Source: Lachnospiraceae bacterium
Lineage (GTDB): Bacteria; Bacillota; Clostridia; Lachnospirales; Lachnospiraceae
Length of the DNA stretch: 9,203 nucleotides
NCBI GenBank assembly: GCA_003488965.1
Contig: DNJW01000248.1
Span: forward strand, 578 to 9,780
Reading direction: 5' to 3'
This document shows positions 1 through 6,807 of this stretch, one piece after another (position 1 is the first letter of the stretch; the number at the start of each line of letters is the position of its first letter). The notes under the pieces were generated by a model, which worked only from the letters and a program-made list of their open reading frames with translations, was not told the origin of the DNA and made no database searches. The position numbers and the translations under genes were made by a program.

Positions 1-378
1 ATGGTAATAGAAATTGATTTTAACAGTGACGAGGCGCTGTATTTACAGCTTAGGAACCAGATTATTCTCGGAATAGCGACTTCTAGAATAAGGGAGGGGG
101 ATGAACTTCCTTCGGTAAGGCAGCTGGCGGGGGATATCGGTATTAACATGCATACGGTGAATAAAGCATATGCCGTTCTGAAACAGGAAGGGTTTGTGAA
201 GGTAGACCGGCGCAGGGGAGCTGTGATTTCTATTGATGCGGACCGCATGGAGACGATAAAGGAGTTGCGTAAGGAACTGAGGGTTATTCTTGCAAAAGTG
301 AGCTGCAAGAATATTTCCCGGGAAGAAGTGCATGCTCTTATTGATGAAATATATGAAGATTATGGAGGAATCGATTGA
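1..378 (+). CDS. GntR-family transcriptional regulator, YtrA type
   Basis: A 125-residue DNA-binding regulator. Residues about 10-76 form a GntR winged helix: the LYLQLRNQI helix (13-21), the G33-D-E-L-P-S-V-R-Q-L-A core, the recognition-helix region GINMHTVNKAY (47-57), and a wing around RRRGAVI (70-76). Only about 45 residues follow, mostly charged helix (METIKELRKEL and on), so there is no ligand-binding domain of the FadR, HutC or MocR kind; this size and shape is the YtrA subfamily, where the short tail serves dimerisation. The ATG is the first base of the window, so its ribosome binding site, promoter and any autoregulatory operator lie outside. The stop codon overlaps the clpC start by one base, so the two genes are almost certainly co-transcribed and translationally coupled. 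That it regulates its own operon is inference. YtrA regulators more often sit beside ABC transporter genes. Confidence 0.93.
   Translation: MVIEIDFNSDEALYLQLRNQIILGIATSRIREGDELPSVRQLAGDIGINMHTVNKAYAVLKQEGFVKVDRRRGAVISIDADRMETIKELRKELRVILAKVSCKNISREEVHALIDEIYEDYGGID
364..369 (+). promoter_or_regulatory. Ribosome binding site of clpC
   Basis: GGAGGA lies inside the 3' end of the GntR gene, 8 bases before the ATG at 378. This spacing supports the ATG at 378 over the in-frame TTG at 375, which would leave only 5 bases. The ATG shares its A with the regulator's TGA stop, a layout that favours translational coupling. Confidence 0.8.
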
Positions 379-2834
379 TGCAGCCACAGTTTACGGAGAA
401 GGCAAGGACAGCATTGCAGCTGGCGGAAAAGACGGCGGCGGGCTTAAGGCAGGGATATGTGGGAACGGAGCATATTCTGGCAGGACTTTTAAAGGAAGGG
501 ACGGGAGTTGCTGCAAAAGTGCTTATGGATAACGGCGTGGAGGAAGGACAGCTTCTGGAGATGATTCGGGAACTGATAACGCCGGATACAGGAGTGCTGG
601 CAAAGGACAGGGACGGGTATTCGCCCAGGGCAATGAAAGTGCTGGCAGAAGCACAGCGCCAGGCGGAACGTTTTGAGACGGAACGGACTGGAACGGAGCA
701 TATCCTTCTTGCCCTTGTAAAGGAAGGGGAAAACGTAGCGGTAAGGCTGCTGAATACCTTGGGAATTTCCCTGCAGAAGATTTATGTGGATACTTTGATT
801 GCCATGGGGCAGGATGGAGCCTTATATAAAGAAGACCTGGTAAAGAAGCAGGGAGGAAGAAAAAAGGGAGGAGCTTCCGTGCTGGAACAGTATAGCAGGG
901 ATCTTACGGCATTGGCTAAAAAGGGCGAATTGGATCCGGTAATCGGAAGAGAAGAGGAAATCGGCAGGGTGATTCAGATACTGAGCAGGAGAACAAAGAA
1001 CAACCCATGCCTGATTGGTGAACCCGGAGTAGGAAAAACGGCAGTGGTGGAAGGGCTTGCCCTTAGAATTGTAGAAGGCGAGGTTCCCTTTACCGTGCAG
1101 GATAAGCGGGTGCTGACCCTTGATTTGTCCGGGATGGTAGCCGGAAGCAAATACAGGGGTGAATTTGAAGAAAGAATTAAGAAAGTAATTAAAGAAGTAA
1201 TTTCTGACGGCAATGTGATTCTGTTTCTGGATGAAATGCACACGATTATCGGAGCAGGCGGGGCAGAAGGGGCCATTGATGCGTCCAATATTTTAAAGCC
1301 CTCCTTGGCAAGGGGGGAAATCCAGATGATTGGCGCCACAACGATTTCGGAATACCGCAAATATGTGGAAAAAGATGCTGCTTTAGAGCGCCGGTTCCAG
1401 CCGGTTAATGTGGAGGAACCTTCCGAAGAAGAGGCAATCCGCATTTTAAAAGGGATTGCGGGAAAATATGAGGAACACCATCATGTAACGATAAGGGAAG
1501 ATGCCATTGAGGCTGCCGTAAAGCTGTCCGCACGGTATATCAATGACAGAAATCTGCCGGATAAGGCAATTGATTTGATTGATGAAGCGGCTGCTGCCTT
1601 GCGGCTGAAAACTATGCATGTGTCGGATAAAATGAAAGAACTGTCAGAACAGATTGCTAAAATTGATGTTCAGATAGAACGCTCCATCCGGATGGAAGCA
1701 TTCAGCCAGGCCGGTGAATTAAAGCGCAGCCAGGATGTGCTGATGAAAAAATATGATAAGATGAAGCAGCGGTTTGACAAGGCACAGAAAGAACGGCAAT
1801 ATATAGTAGGAGAAAACGAAATTGCCGAAGTAGTGGCGATGTGGACGAAGATACCGGTGAAAAAGCTGGCGGAAAAGGAAAGCGAACGCCTGCTGAAATT
1901 GGAGTCTATTCTTCATAAACGCGTAATCGGGCAGGAAGAGGCAGTAACTGCTGTAGCAAGGGCAATGCGCAGGGGGCGTGTGGGTCTGCAGGATCCGAAC
2001 CGGCCTATCGGTTCCTTTCTCTTTTTAGGTCCTACAGGAGTGGGGAAAACGGAACTGAGCAAAGCGCTGGCAGAGGCTATGTTCGGTTCGGAAAATGCCC
2101 TGATTCGTGTGGATATGTCAGAATATATGGAAGGACATTCCGTGTCAAAAATGATAGGTTCGCCTCCGGGCTATGTAGGCTTCGATGAAGGCGGGCAGCT
2201 GAGCGAAAAGGTGAGAAGGAATCCTTATTCCGTGGTGCTGTTTGACGAGATTGAGAAGGCTCATCCCGATGTATTCAATATACTGCTTCAGGTATTGGAT
2301 GACGGGCATATTACGGATTCCAAGGGGCGGAAAGTAAATTTTAAAAATACGATATTGATTATGACCTCCAATGCAGGGGCGCAGAGGATTGTGGAGCCTA
2401 AAAATTTGGGATTTTCGGCGCAGTCGGATGAAAAGAAGGACTACGACAAGATGAAATCAGGGGTTATGGAGGAGGTAAAACGGCTTTTTAAACCGGAGTT
2501 CATTAACCGTATTGATGAAATTATGGTATTCCATCCTTTGAATAAAGAAAATATGAAGCAGATTATTATGCTGCTTTCCAAAAACCTGACCAGCCGGTGC
2601 AGGGAACAGATGAATATCAGCCTTACCCTGACTTCATCCTTAAAGGAGTTTATTGTGGACGAATATGCGGACAATAAAATGGGAGCAAGACCTTTAAAAC
2701 GTGCCATCCAGACAGTAATAGAAGATGCATTGTCGGAGGAAATACTGGCAGGACGCATACAGCCGGGAGACAATGTAAGCGTAGGGATAAGGGATAAAAA
2801 AGTAGTTTTCCATAATAAAAAATTAGTGGATTAA
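378..2834 (+). CDS. clpC: ClpC-type AAA+ unfoldase, ATP-binding subunit of the Clp protease
   Basis: An 818-residue class I Clp ATPase that unfolds substrates and feeds them to ClpP in the cytoplasm. Two Clp-N repeats span about residues 5-140, with matching GTEH motifs at 29-32 and 105-108. AAA domain 1 has Walker A GEPGVGKT (214-221) and Walker B ending D285-E286. A short coiled-coil middle domain (about 415-480), rich in charged residues, is typical of ClpC and shorter than that of ClpB. AAA domain 2 has Walker A GPTGVGKT (551-558) and Walker B ending D623-E624, and a sensor-2 type GARPLKR near the C-terminus. The LGF tripeptide at 677-679 is the ClpP-docking loop, which separates it from the disaggregase ClpB. 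Glu31 and Glu107 sit where B. subtilis ClpC has the phosphoarginine-binding Glu32 and Glu106. No mcsA, mcsB or ctsR lies directly upstream. Length and motifs look intact. Confidence 0.97.
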   Translation: MQPQFTEKARTALQLAEKTAAGLRQGYVGTEHILAGLLKEGTGVAAKVLMDNGVEEGQLLEMIRELITPDTGVLAKDRDGYSPRAMKVLAEAQRQAERFETERTGTEHILLALVKEGENVAVRLLNTLGISLQKIYVDTLIAMGQDGALYKEDLVKKQGGRKKGGASVLEQYSRDLTALAKKGELDPVIGREEEIGRVIQILSRRTKNNPCLIGEPGVGKTAVVEGLALRIVEGEVPFTVQDKRVLTLDLSGMVAGSKYRGEFEERIKKVIKEVISDGNVILFLDEMHTIIGAGGAEGAIDASNILKPSLARGEIQMIGATTISEYRKYVEKDAALERRFQPVNVEEPSEEEAIRILKGIAGKYEEHHHVTIREDAIEAAVKLSARYINDRNLPDKAIDLIDEAAAALRLKTMHVSDKMKELSEQIAKIDVQIERSIRMEAFSQAGELKRSQDVLMKKYDKMKQRFDKAQKERQYIVGENEIAEVVAMWTKIPVKKLAEKESERLLKLESILHKRVIGQEEAVTAVARAMRRGRVGLQDPNRPIGSFLFLGPTGVGKTELSKALAEAMFGSENALIRVDMSEYMEGHSVSKMIGSPPGYVGFDEGGQLSEKVRRNPYSVVLFDEIEKAHPDVFNILLQVLDDGHITDSKGRKVNFKNTILIMTSNAGAQRIVEPKNLGFSAQSDEKKDYDKMKSGVMEEVKRLFKPEFINRIDEIMVFHPLNKENMKQIIMLLSKNLTSRCREQMNISLTLTSSLKEFIVDEYADNKMGARPLKRAIQTVIEDALSEEILAGRIQPGDNVSVGIRDKKVVFHNKKLVD

Positions 2835-2896
2835 ATGAGGAAAATATATTATACTGTACTATAGAATGCGTATAGGGAAAAGAGTATAAGAGTTTT

Positions 2897-2902
2897 AGGA
2901 GG
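2897..2902 (+). promoter_or_regulatory. Ribosome binding site of the 136-residue protein
   Basis: A perfect AGGAGG stands 9 bases before the ATG at 2912. It supports this small open reading frame as a real and well-translated gene. The preceding 62 bases after the clpC stop are AT-rich and hold no convincing promoter or terminator, so read-through from clpC is the simplest source of transcript. Confidence 0.8.
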
Positions 2903-2911
2903 ACAGAAGAA

Positions 2912-3322
2912 ATGGCAGCGGTGGAAGAATTACTCCGTGGAGAAGACGGGGGAGCAATTAGTTTTGGCAACCACAAACTGGAAGAAAAGGCGAAATTGGT
3001 AGATTTCGAGTTCGGCGGGGATTTATGGAAAGTAAAGACCTACAAAACCATGACAAAGCTTGAAAAAAACGGAATGTTTGTCTATGAATCGGTACCGGGT
3101 ACAAGTGTCAATGATTTTAAGGAAACCCAGGACGGTATCAGTTTTACCGTAGAAGGCAGCGAGGATGCACAGATTACGGTGGGGCTTCAGGATGAAACAG
3201 AATACGAGGTGTTTATAAATAATGAAAGTATCGGCAAAATGCGCACGAACCTTGGAGGGAAGCTGAATTTAAGCGTAGAACTTGCCGAAGCCGGTGAAGT
3301 TAAGGTCAGGATAGAAAAATAG
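2912..3322 (+). CDS. Conserved protein of unknown function between clpC and radA
   Basis: A 136-residue soluble acidic protein with no cysteine, no signal peptide and no membrane segment. The sequence alternates hydrophobic and charged residues with many Gly/Asn turns, suggesting an all-beta fold. Recognisable blocks are SFGNHKL (near residue 17), DFEFGGDLWKVKTYK, KLEKNGMFVYESVPGT in the middle, and TNLGGKLNLSVEL close to the end, where the last 30 residues read like a small beta-sandwich edge. I recall proteins like this from Lachnospiraceae carrying the automatic name 'endosialidase'; no sialidase Asp-box or other catalytic motif is visible, so that name looks unsupported. It sits 77 bases after clpC on the same strand and is followed by an intrinsic terminator, so it is probably the last gene of the GntR-clpC transcript. 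A role linked to ClpC is only a guess from position. Confidence 0.85.
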   Translation: MAAVEELLRGEDGGAISFGNHKLEEKAKLVDFEFGGDLWKVKTYKTMTKLEKNGMFVYESVPGTSVNDFKETQDGISFTVEGSEDAQITVGLQDETEYEVFINNESIGKMRTNLGGKLNLSVELAEAGEVKVRIEK

Positions 3323-3374
3323 TTTCTTCCGGCTGCAGAGCGGGCATTCATAAAAAACAGGTCAGCTTATATGG

Positions 3375-3411
3375 AAACGGGACAGTCATCAAATATGAAA
3401 GTCCCGTTTTT
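3375..3411 (+). terminator. Intrinsic terminator after the clpC block
   Basis: A perfect 9-bp stem, AAACGGGAC (3375-3383) with GTCCCGTTT (3401-3409), is followed by a run of five Ts ending at 3411. The apical part can add a 4-bp TCAT/ATGA helix around a CAAAT loop. It lies 53 bases after the stop of the 136-residue gene and should end the GntR-clpC transcript, at least in part. Because A residues precede the stem, it has some potential in the reverse direction too. Confidence 0.88.
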
Positions 3412-3414
3412 ATA

Positions 3415-3466
3415 TGCACAGGGGCGCAAGAGGAAATTAGTTGCTAACGCAACATGCGCCCCGCGC
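3415..3466. repeat. Tandem palindromic element, copy 1
   Basis: A 52-bp segment repeated without any mismatch at 3502-3553. Inside it an 8-bp inverted repeat, GGGGCGCA (3421-3428) with TGCGCCCC (3455-3462), encloses a second hairpin, GTTGC-TAAC-GCAAC (3440-3453), with an 11-base purine-rich stretch unpaired on the left only. After the exact part the similarity decays (10 of 15 bases over 3467-3481) and copy 1 then forms another hairpin, GGGGAAG (3475-3481) with CTTCCCC (3488-3494). No T-run follows, so it is not a normal terminator. It resembles small dispersed palindromic elements (REP or BIME class), and translated shadows of this sequence feel familiar from Lachnospiraceae genomes, but I cannot verify that here. 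Confidence 0.9.
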
Positions 3467-3501
3467 GGCGAGCAGGGGAAGAGAAACCTTCCCCACTTGA
3501 T

Positions 3502-3553
3502 TGCACAGGGGCGCAAGAGGAAATTAGTTGCTAACGCAACATGCGCCCCGCGC
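3502..3553. repeat. Tandem palindromic element, copy 2
   Basis: Identical over 52 bp to 3415-3466, at a period of 87 bp. It has the same nested palindromes: outer arms 3508-3515 and 3542-3549, inner arms 3527-3531 and 3536-3540. The flank after it differs in sequence from that of copy 1 but again can fold into a short hairpin, AGAAG (3566-3570) with CTTCT (3576-3580), so the whole unit may be about 87 bp with one conserved and one diverged hairpin. The end of the unit lies about 30 bases before the radA start, so it would be in the radA leader if transcription starts further upstream. Confidence 0.9.
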
Positions 3554-3595
3554 AGCAAGCAGTGGAGAAGGTCATCTTCTGCTCAATGGGAATAT

Positions 3596-3602
3596 AAAGG
3601 AG
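3596..3602 (+). promoter_or_regulatory. Ribosome binding site supporting the GTG start of radA
   Basis: AAAGGAG ends 7 bases before the GTG at 3610. The GTG start gives the normal RadA N-terminus, with the first zinc cysteine at residue 12. No ATG occurs in frame nearby, so the non-ATG start is well supported. Confidence 0.8.
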
Positions 3603-3609
3603 CAAAAAA

Positions 3610-4983
3610 GTGGCAAAAGGAAAGAATACTACCGTATTTTTCTGTCAAGAATGCGGTTATGAATCGGCAAAATGGATGGGACAGTGTCCGGGATGTAAGA
3701 CATGGAATTCTTTTGTGGAAGAGAGGGTAACTTCCGGCGGAAAAAAGGGAAGGACGCCGGTTTCAGGCATATTGGGGCAAAGGCCAGAGCCTTTCAGGCT
3801 TTCTCAGGTGTCTATGGATAAAGAAGAAAGAATCGGTACGGGAATGAAGGAATTGGACAGGGTTCTGGGCGGCGGGATTGTACCCGGTTCGCTGACATTG
3901 GTGGGCGGCGACCCGGGTATCGGGAAATCCACGCTGCTGCTCCAGGTCTGCCAGAAGCTGGAAAACGGCGGATATAAGGTATTATATATTTCCGGGGAGG
4001 AATCTTTAAAACAGATAAAAATACGGGCGGAACGTATCGGCGAATTCGGCGGGAATCTGCTGCTGCTTTGTGAAACCAATCTGGATGTGATTAAAGAAAC
4101 CATACATGATATAAAACCGGATGCGGTGATAATAGATTCGATACAGACTATGTACAGCGAAGAGGTATCTGCGGCGCCGGGAAGCGTATCTCAGGTAAGA
4201 GAGTCCACAGGAGTTTTTTTGCAGCTGGCAAAGGGTTTAAACGTATCTATTTTTATTGTGGGCCATGTGACAAAGGAAGGAACGGTGGCAGGACCGAGAG
4301 TACTGGAACATATGGTGGATACGGTGCTTTATTTCGAAGGGGACAGACATGCGTCTTACCGTATTTTACGGGGGGTGAAAAACCGGTTTGGTTCTACCAA
4401 TGAAATAGGGGTATTTGAGATGAGGGAAGAAGGACTGGCGGAGGTAGAAAATCCGTCGGAATTTATGCTGGACGGCAAGCCTGAGGGCGCCAGCGGTTCC
4501 ATCGTTGCATGTTCCATGGAAGGAACCCGTCCGATTCTGTTGGAGATTCAGGCTCTGGTATGCGGCAGCAATTTCGGAATTCCGAGAAGGCAGGCAATTG
4601 GTACGGATTTTAACCGGGTAAATCTGCTGATGGCAGTGCTGGAAAAAAGGGCAGGTATCCAGCTGGCCGGATGCGATGCCTATGTGAATCTGGCCGGAGG
4701 AATAAAAATTACGGAGCCTGCCATTGACTTAGGGATTGTAATGGCGATTGTATCCAGTTTTAAAAACCGGGCGGTGGATGATAAAACGGTGGCGTTCGGA
4801 GAAGTAGGATTAAGCGGCGAGGTACGTGGGGTAAGTATGGCGCAGCAGCGGATACAGGAGGCAAAAAAGCTGGGTTTTACTACTTGTATCATACCGTCGG
4901 TAAGCCTGAAGGGATTGAAAAATATAGACGGAATCAGGACAGTCGGCGTAAAATCGGTGCAGGATGCAATCAGTCTGATATAA
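3610..4983 (+). CDS. radA: DNA repair protein RadA, branch-migration ATPase
   Basis: A 457-residue protein, full length for bacterial RadA (Sms), which acts with RecA on recombination intermediates and promotes branch migration at D-loops. In order: a four-cysteine zinc finger (C12, C15, C26, C29); a RecA-like ATPase with Walker A GGDPGIGKST (99-108) and a Walker B Asp at 176; the RadA-specific KNRFG motif (257-261); and a C-terminal Lon-protease-like domain from about 270 to the end. This last domain has a structural role in the family rather than peptidase activity. The zinc finger and KNRFG together exclude RecA and Lon. Next to clpC it keeps the old Firmicute gene order, but it is separated from it here by a small gene, a terminator and repeats. 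disA, its usual downstream neighbour in Bacillus, is absent; the ABC genes follow after 16 bases. Confidence 0.97.
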   Translation: MAKGKNTTVFFCQECGYESAKWMGQCPGCKTWNSFVEERVTSGGKKGRTPVSGILGQRPEPFRLSQVSMDKEERIGTGMKELDRVLGGGIVPGSLTLVGGDPGIGKSTLLLQVCQKLENGGYKVLYISGEESLKQIKIRAERIGEFGGNLLLLCETNLDVIKETIHDIKPDAVIIDSIQTMYSEEVSAAPGSVSQVRESTGVFLQLAKGLNVSIFIVGHVTKEGTVAGPRVLEHMVDTVLYFEGDRHASYRILRGVKNRFGSTNEIGVFEMREEGLAEVENPSEFMLDGKPEGASGSIVACSMEGTRPILLEIQALVCGSNFGIPRRQAIGTDFNRVNLLMAVLEKRAGIQLAGCDAYVNLAGGIKITEPAIDLGIVMAIVSSFKNRAVDDKTVAFGEVGLSGEVRGVSMAQQRIQEAKKLGFTTCIIPSVSLKGLKNIDGIRTVGVKSVQDAISLI

Positions 4984-4988
4984 AGGAG
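4982..4988 (+). promoter_or_regulatory. Ribosome binding site of the first ABC gene, overlapping the radA stop
   Basis: AAAGGAG begins inside the radA TAA stop and lies 11 bases before the ATG at 5000. An in-frame GTG at 4988 overlaps the site itself and so cannot use it; ATG 5000 is the better start and gives the usual MWKLMIYLKGY beginning. Overlap with the radA stop implies a shared transcript. Confidence 0.75.
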
Positions 4989-4999
4989 TGAACGGTAGA

Positions 5000-6805
5000 A
5001 TGTGGAAATTAATGATATATTTAAAGGGTTATAAAAAAGAGACGGTGCTGGCTCCTCTTTTTAAAATGCTGGAAGCTTCTTTTGAACTGCTGGTGCCTCT
5101 TGTGATGGCGGAGATTATCGATAAGGGGATAGCGGGAGCAAGACGGGAGTTTATTCTTCGGATGGGGTTTCTTATGATTGCGCTGGGAATCATAGGCTTA
5201 GTATGTTCCATTACCGCCCAGTACTTTGCAGCCAAGGCAGCGGTAGGCTTTGCGGCGCAGTTAAAGCATTCCTTGTTTGCCCATATCCAGTCGCTGTCTT
5301 TTTCGGAAATAGATTCGATAGGAACCTCTACGCTGATTACCAGAATGACCAGCGATGTGAATCAGGTGCAGTCCGGGGTAAACCTTGTCCTGCGGCTGTT
5401 TTTGCGTTCCCCTTTTATTGTCCTTGGAGCGATGGTAATGGCATTTACGATTGATGTCAAGGCTGCGTTGGTTTTTGTAGTGACAATTCCTCTTTTGTGT
5501 ATTGTGGTATTCGGTATTATGCTGCTTAGTATGCCTTTGTATAAAAAGGTGCAGGCAGGGTTGGACCAAATATTAGGAATTACCAGGGAAAATCTGACGG
5601 GAGCCAGAGTAGTACGCGCATTTAATAAAGAAGAAACGGAAATAGCACGTTTTGAGGAAGGGAACGAGGCGCTGACTGGAATGCAGATGTTTGTCGGGAA
5701 GATATCGGCGCTGATGAACCCGGTTACTTATATTATTATTAACGGCGCCGTAATCGTGCTTGTCTGGACAGGAGCCTGGCGTGTGGAAAATGGGTATATT
5801 ACCCAGGGTGAAGTGGTGGCGCTGGTCAATTATATGTCCCAGATTCTGGTGGAGCTGATTAAGCTTGCCAACCTGATTATTACTGTTACAAAAGCCTTTG
5901 CCTGTGCCAACCGTATCCAGGCGGTATTTGAAACAAAACCGGGACTGGTATCCCCGGCGGGGTTGGACGGAAGTGTGAAAAACAGAAAACCTGAGGGAAC
6001 AAGGGCGGGTATGGCAGGCAAAAAAACGGAAAAGCCGGAACCGGCAGTCAGCTTCGAGCATGTCTGCCTGACTTATAAAAATGCCGGGGCGGAATCCTTG
6101 ACGGATATTCATTTTACCGTACGTAGAGGACAGACCATTGGCATTATCGGCGGAACCGGCTCGGGAAAATCCTCGGTGGTCAATTTGATTCCCAGGTTCT
6201 ATGATGCCACAAAGGGAAGCGTTAAGATAAACGGAAGGGATGTGAAAGATTATCCTCTGGAAGAATTGAGGAATAAAATCGGCACGGTAATGCAGAAAGC
6301 GGTTCTGTTTAAGGGAACCATTAAAGAAAATCTTTTATGGGGAAAAGAAGATGCCACGGAGGAAGAAATATGGCGGGCTCTTGAAATTTCCCAGGCAAAG
6401 GAATTTGTGGAGACAAAGGAAGGAGGGCTGGAAGCGGAGATTGCCCAGGCGGGAAAAAATCTTTCCGGCGGGCAGAAACAGAGGCTTACCATTGCCCGTG
6501 CCTTAGTCCGCAGGCCGGAAATTCTGATTCTGGACGACAGTGCATCCGCTTTGGATTTTGCTACCGATGCGAAGCTGAGAAAGGCTATCCGGGAAATGGA
6601 GGAAAACCTTACCGTGTTTATCGTTTCGCAGCGTGCGTCTTCCATCCAATATGCGGACTCCATTATTGTGATGGATGACGGGGCAATTGCGGGAATAGGA
6701 ACCCATGAGGAACTGCTGGAAAGCTGCGGAGTATATAGGGAAATTTATGATTCCCAGTTTAAAAAATCTGATAGCGGAAACGGAAATAAGAAAGGAGAGG
6801 CATAG
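5000..6805 (+). CDS. ABC exporter half-transporter with degenerate ATP site (heterodimer subunit 1)
   Basis: A 601-residue type IV (multidrug/lipid-type) ABC exporter subunit: a six-helix membrane domain (about residues 10-310) fused to one nucleotide-binding domain (about 348-590). Walker A is GGTGSGKS (384-391) and the signature is a canonical LSGGQ (488-492). Walker B ends D512-D513, with Asp in place of the catalytic Glu, and the H-loop His is replaced by Gln544 in VSQRAS. Both changes are the mark of the degenerate half of heterodimeric exporters such as TM287/288, BmrCD and LmrCD. A basic, low-complexity linker of about 35 residues (about 312-347, many Lys, Arg, Gly) joins the two domains and is longer than in its partner. 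It follows radA by 16 bases and precedes its partner by 2. The substrate cannot be read from sequence; drug or lipid export is a family-level expectation. Confidence 0.93.
   Translation: MWKLMIYLKGYKKETVLAPLFKMLEASFELLVPLVMAEIIDKGIAGARREFILRMGFLMIALGIIGLVCSITAQYFAAKAAVGFAAQLKHSLFAHIQSLSFSEIDSIGTSTLITRMTSDVNQVQSGVNLVLRLFLRSPFIVLGAMVMAFTIDVKAALVFVVTIPLLCIVVFGIMLLSMPLYKKVQAGLDQILGITRENLTGARVVRAFNKEETEIARFEEGNEALTGMQMFVGKISALMNPVTYIIINGAVIVLVWTGAWRVENGYITQGEVVALVNYMSQILVELIKLANLIITVTKAFACANRIQAVFETKPGLVSPAGLDGSVKNRKPEGTRAGMAGKKTEKPEPAVSFEHVCLTYKNAGAESLTDIHFTVRRGQTIGIIGGTGSGKSSVVNLIPRFYDATKGSVKINGRDVKDYPLEELRNKIGTVMQKAVLFKGTIKENLLWGKEDATEEEIWRALEISQAKEFVETKEGGLEAEIAQAGKNLSGGQKQRLTIARALVRRPEILILDDSASALDFATDAKLRKAIREMEENLTVFIVSQRASSIQYADSIIVMDDGAIAGIGTHEELLESCGVYREIYDSQFKKSDSGNGNKKGEA
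6791..6800 (+). promoter_or_regulatory. Ribosome binding site supporting the GTG start of the second ABC gene
   Basis: AAAGGAGAGG lies at the end of the first ABC gene; its AGGAG core is 10 bases before GTG 6808. The upstream gene stops at 6803-6805, two bases before this start, so ribosomes may re-initiate and give equal amounts of both subunits. Confidence 0.75.
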
Positions 6806-6807
6806 GA

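Noticed and set aside
375..377. TTG 375 as start of clpC
   Set aside because: Only 5 bases from GGAGGA, while ATG 378 has 8 and is a better codon.
2823..2870. Promoter before the 136-residue gene (TATACT at 2850-2855)
   Set aside because: A passable -10 in AT-rich DNA, but nothing close to TTGACA at 16-18 bases upstream.
3497..3526. Promoter for radA with TTGATT at 3497-3502
   Set aside because: The -10 position 17-18 bases on does not resemble TATAAT; TATAAA at 3593-3598 overlaps the ribosome binding site, so it is too close to the start.
3415..3553. Repeat pair as a minimal CRISPR array
   Set aside because: Only two units, a 52-bp repeat with nested palindromes, a spacer flank that partly resembles the repeat's own continuation, and no cas genes.
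3367..3558. 63-residue minus-strand open frame across the same repeats
   Set aside because: The internal duplication reflects the DNA repeat; there is no ribosome binding site and it crosses the terminator.
3371..3730. 119-residue open frame on the + strand containing a duplicated 17-residue block
   Set aside because: It begins inside the terminator region, is made mostly by the 87-bp tandem repeat (87 is a multiple of 3) and runs out of frame into radA. No ribosome binding site precedes it.
4988..5002. GTG 4988 as start of the first ABC gene
   Set aside because: It overlaps the AAAGGAG that would have to act as its own ribosome binding site; ATG 5000 is correctly spaced.
5820..5830. GGTCAA matches as CtsR operator half-sites (also near 6178)
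   Set aside because: Single incomplete heptads inside coding sequence; no tandem repeat as CtsR requires.
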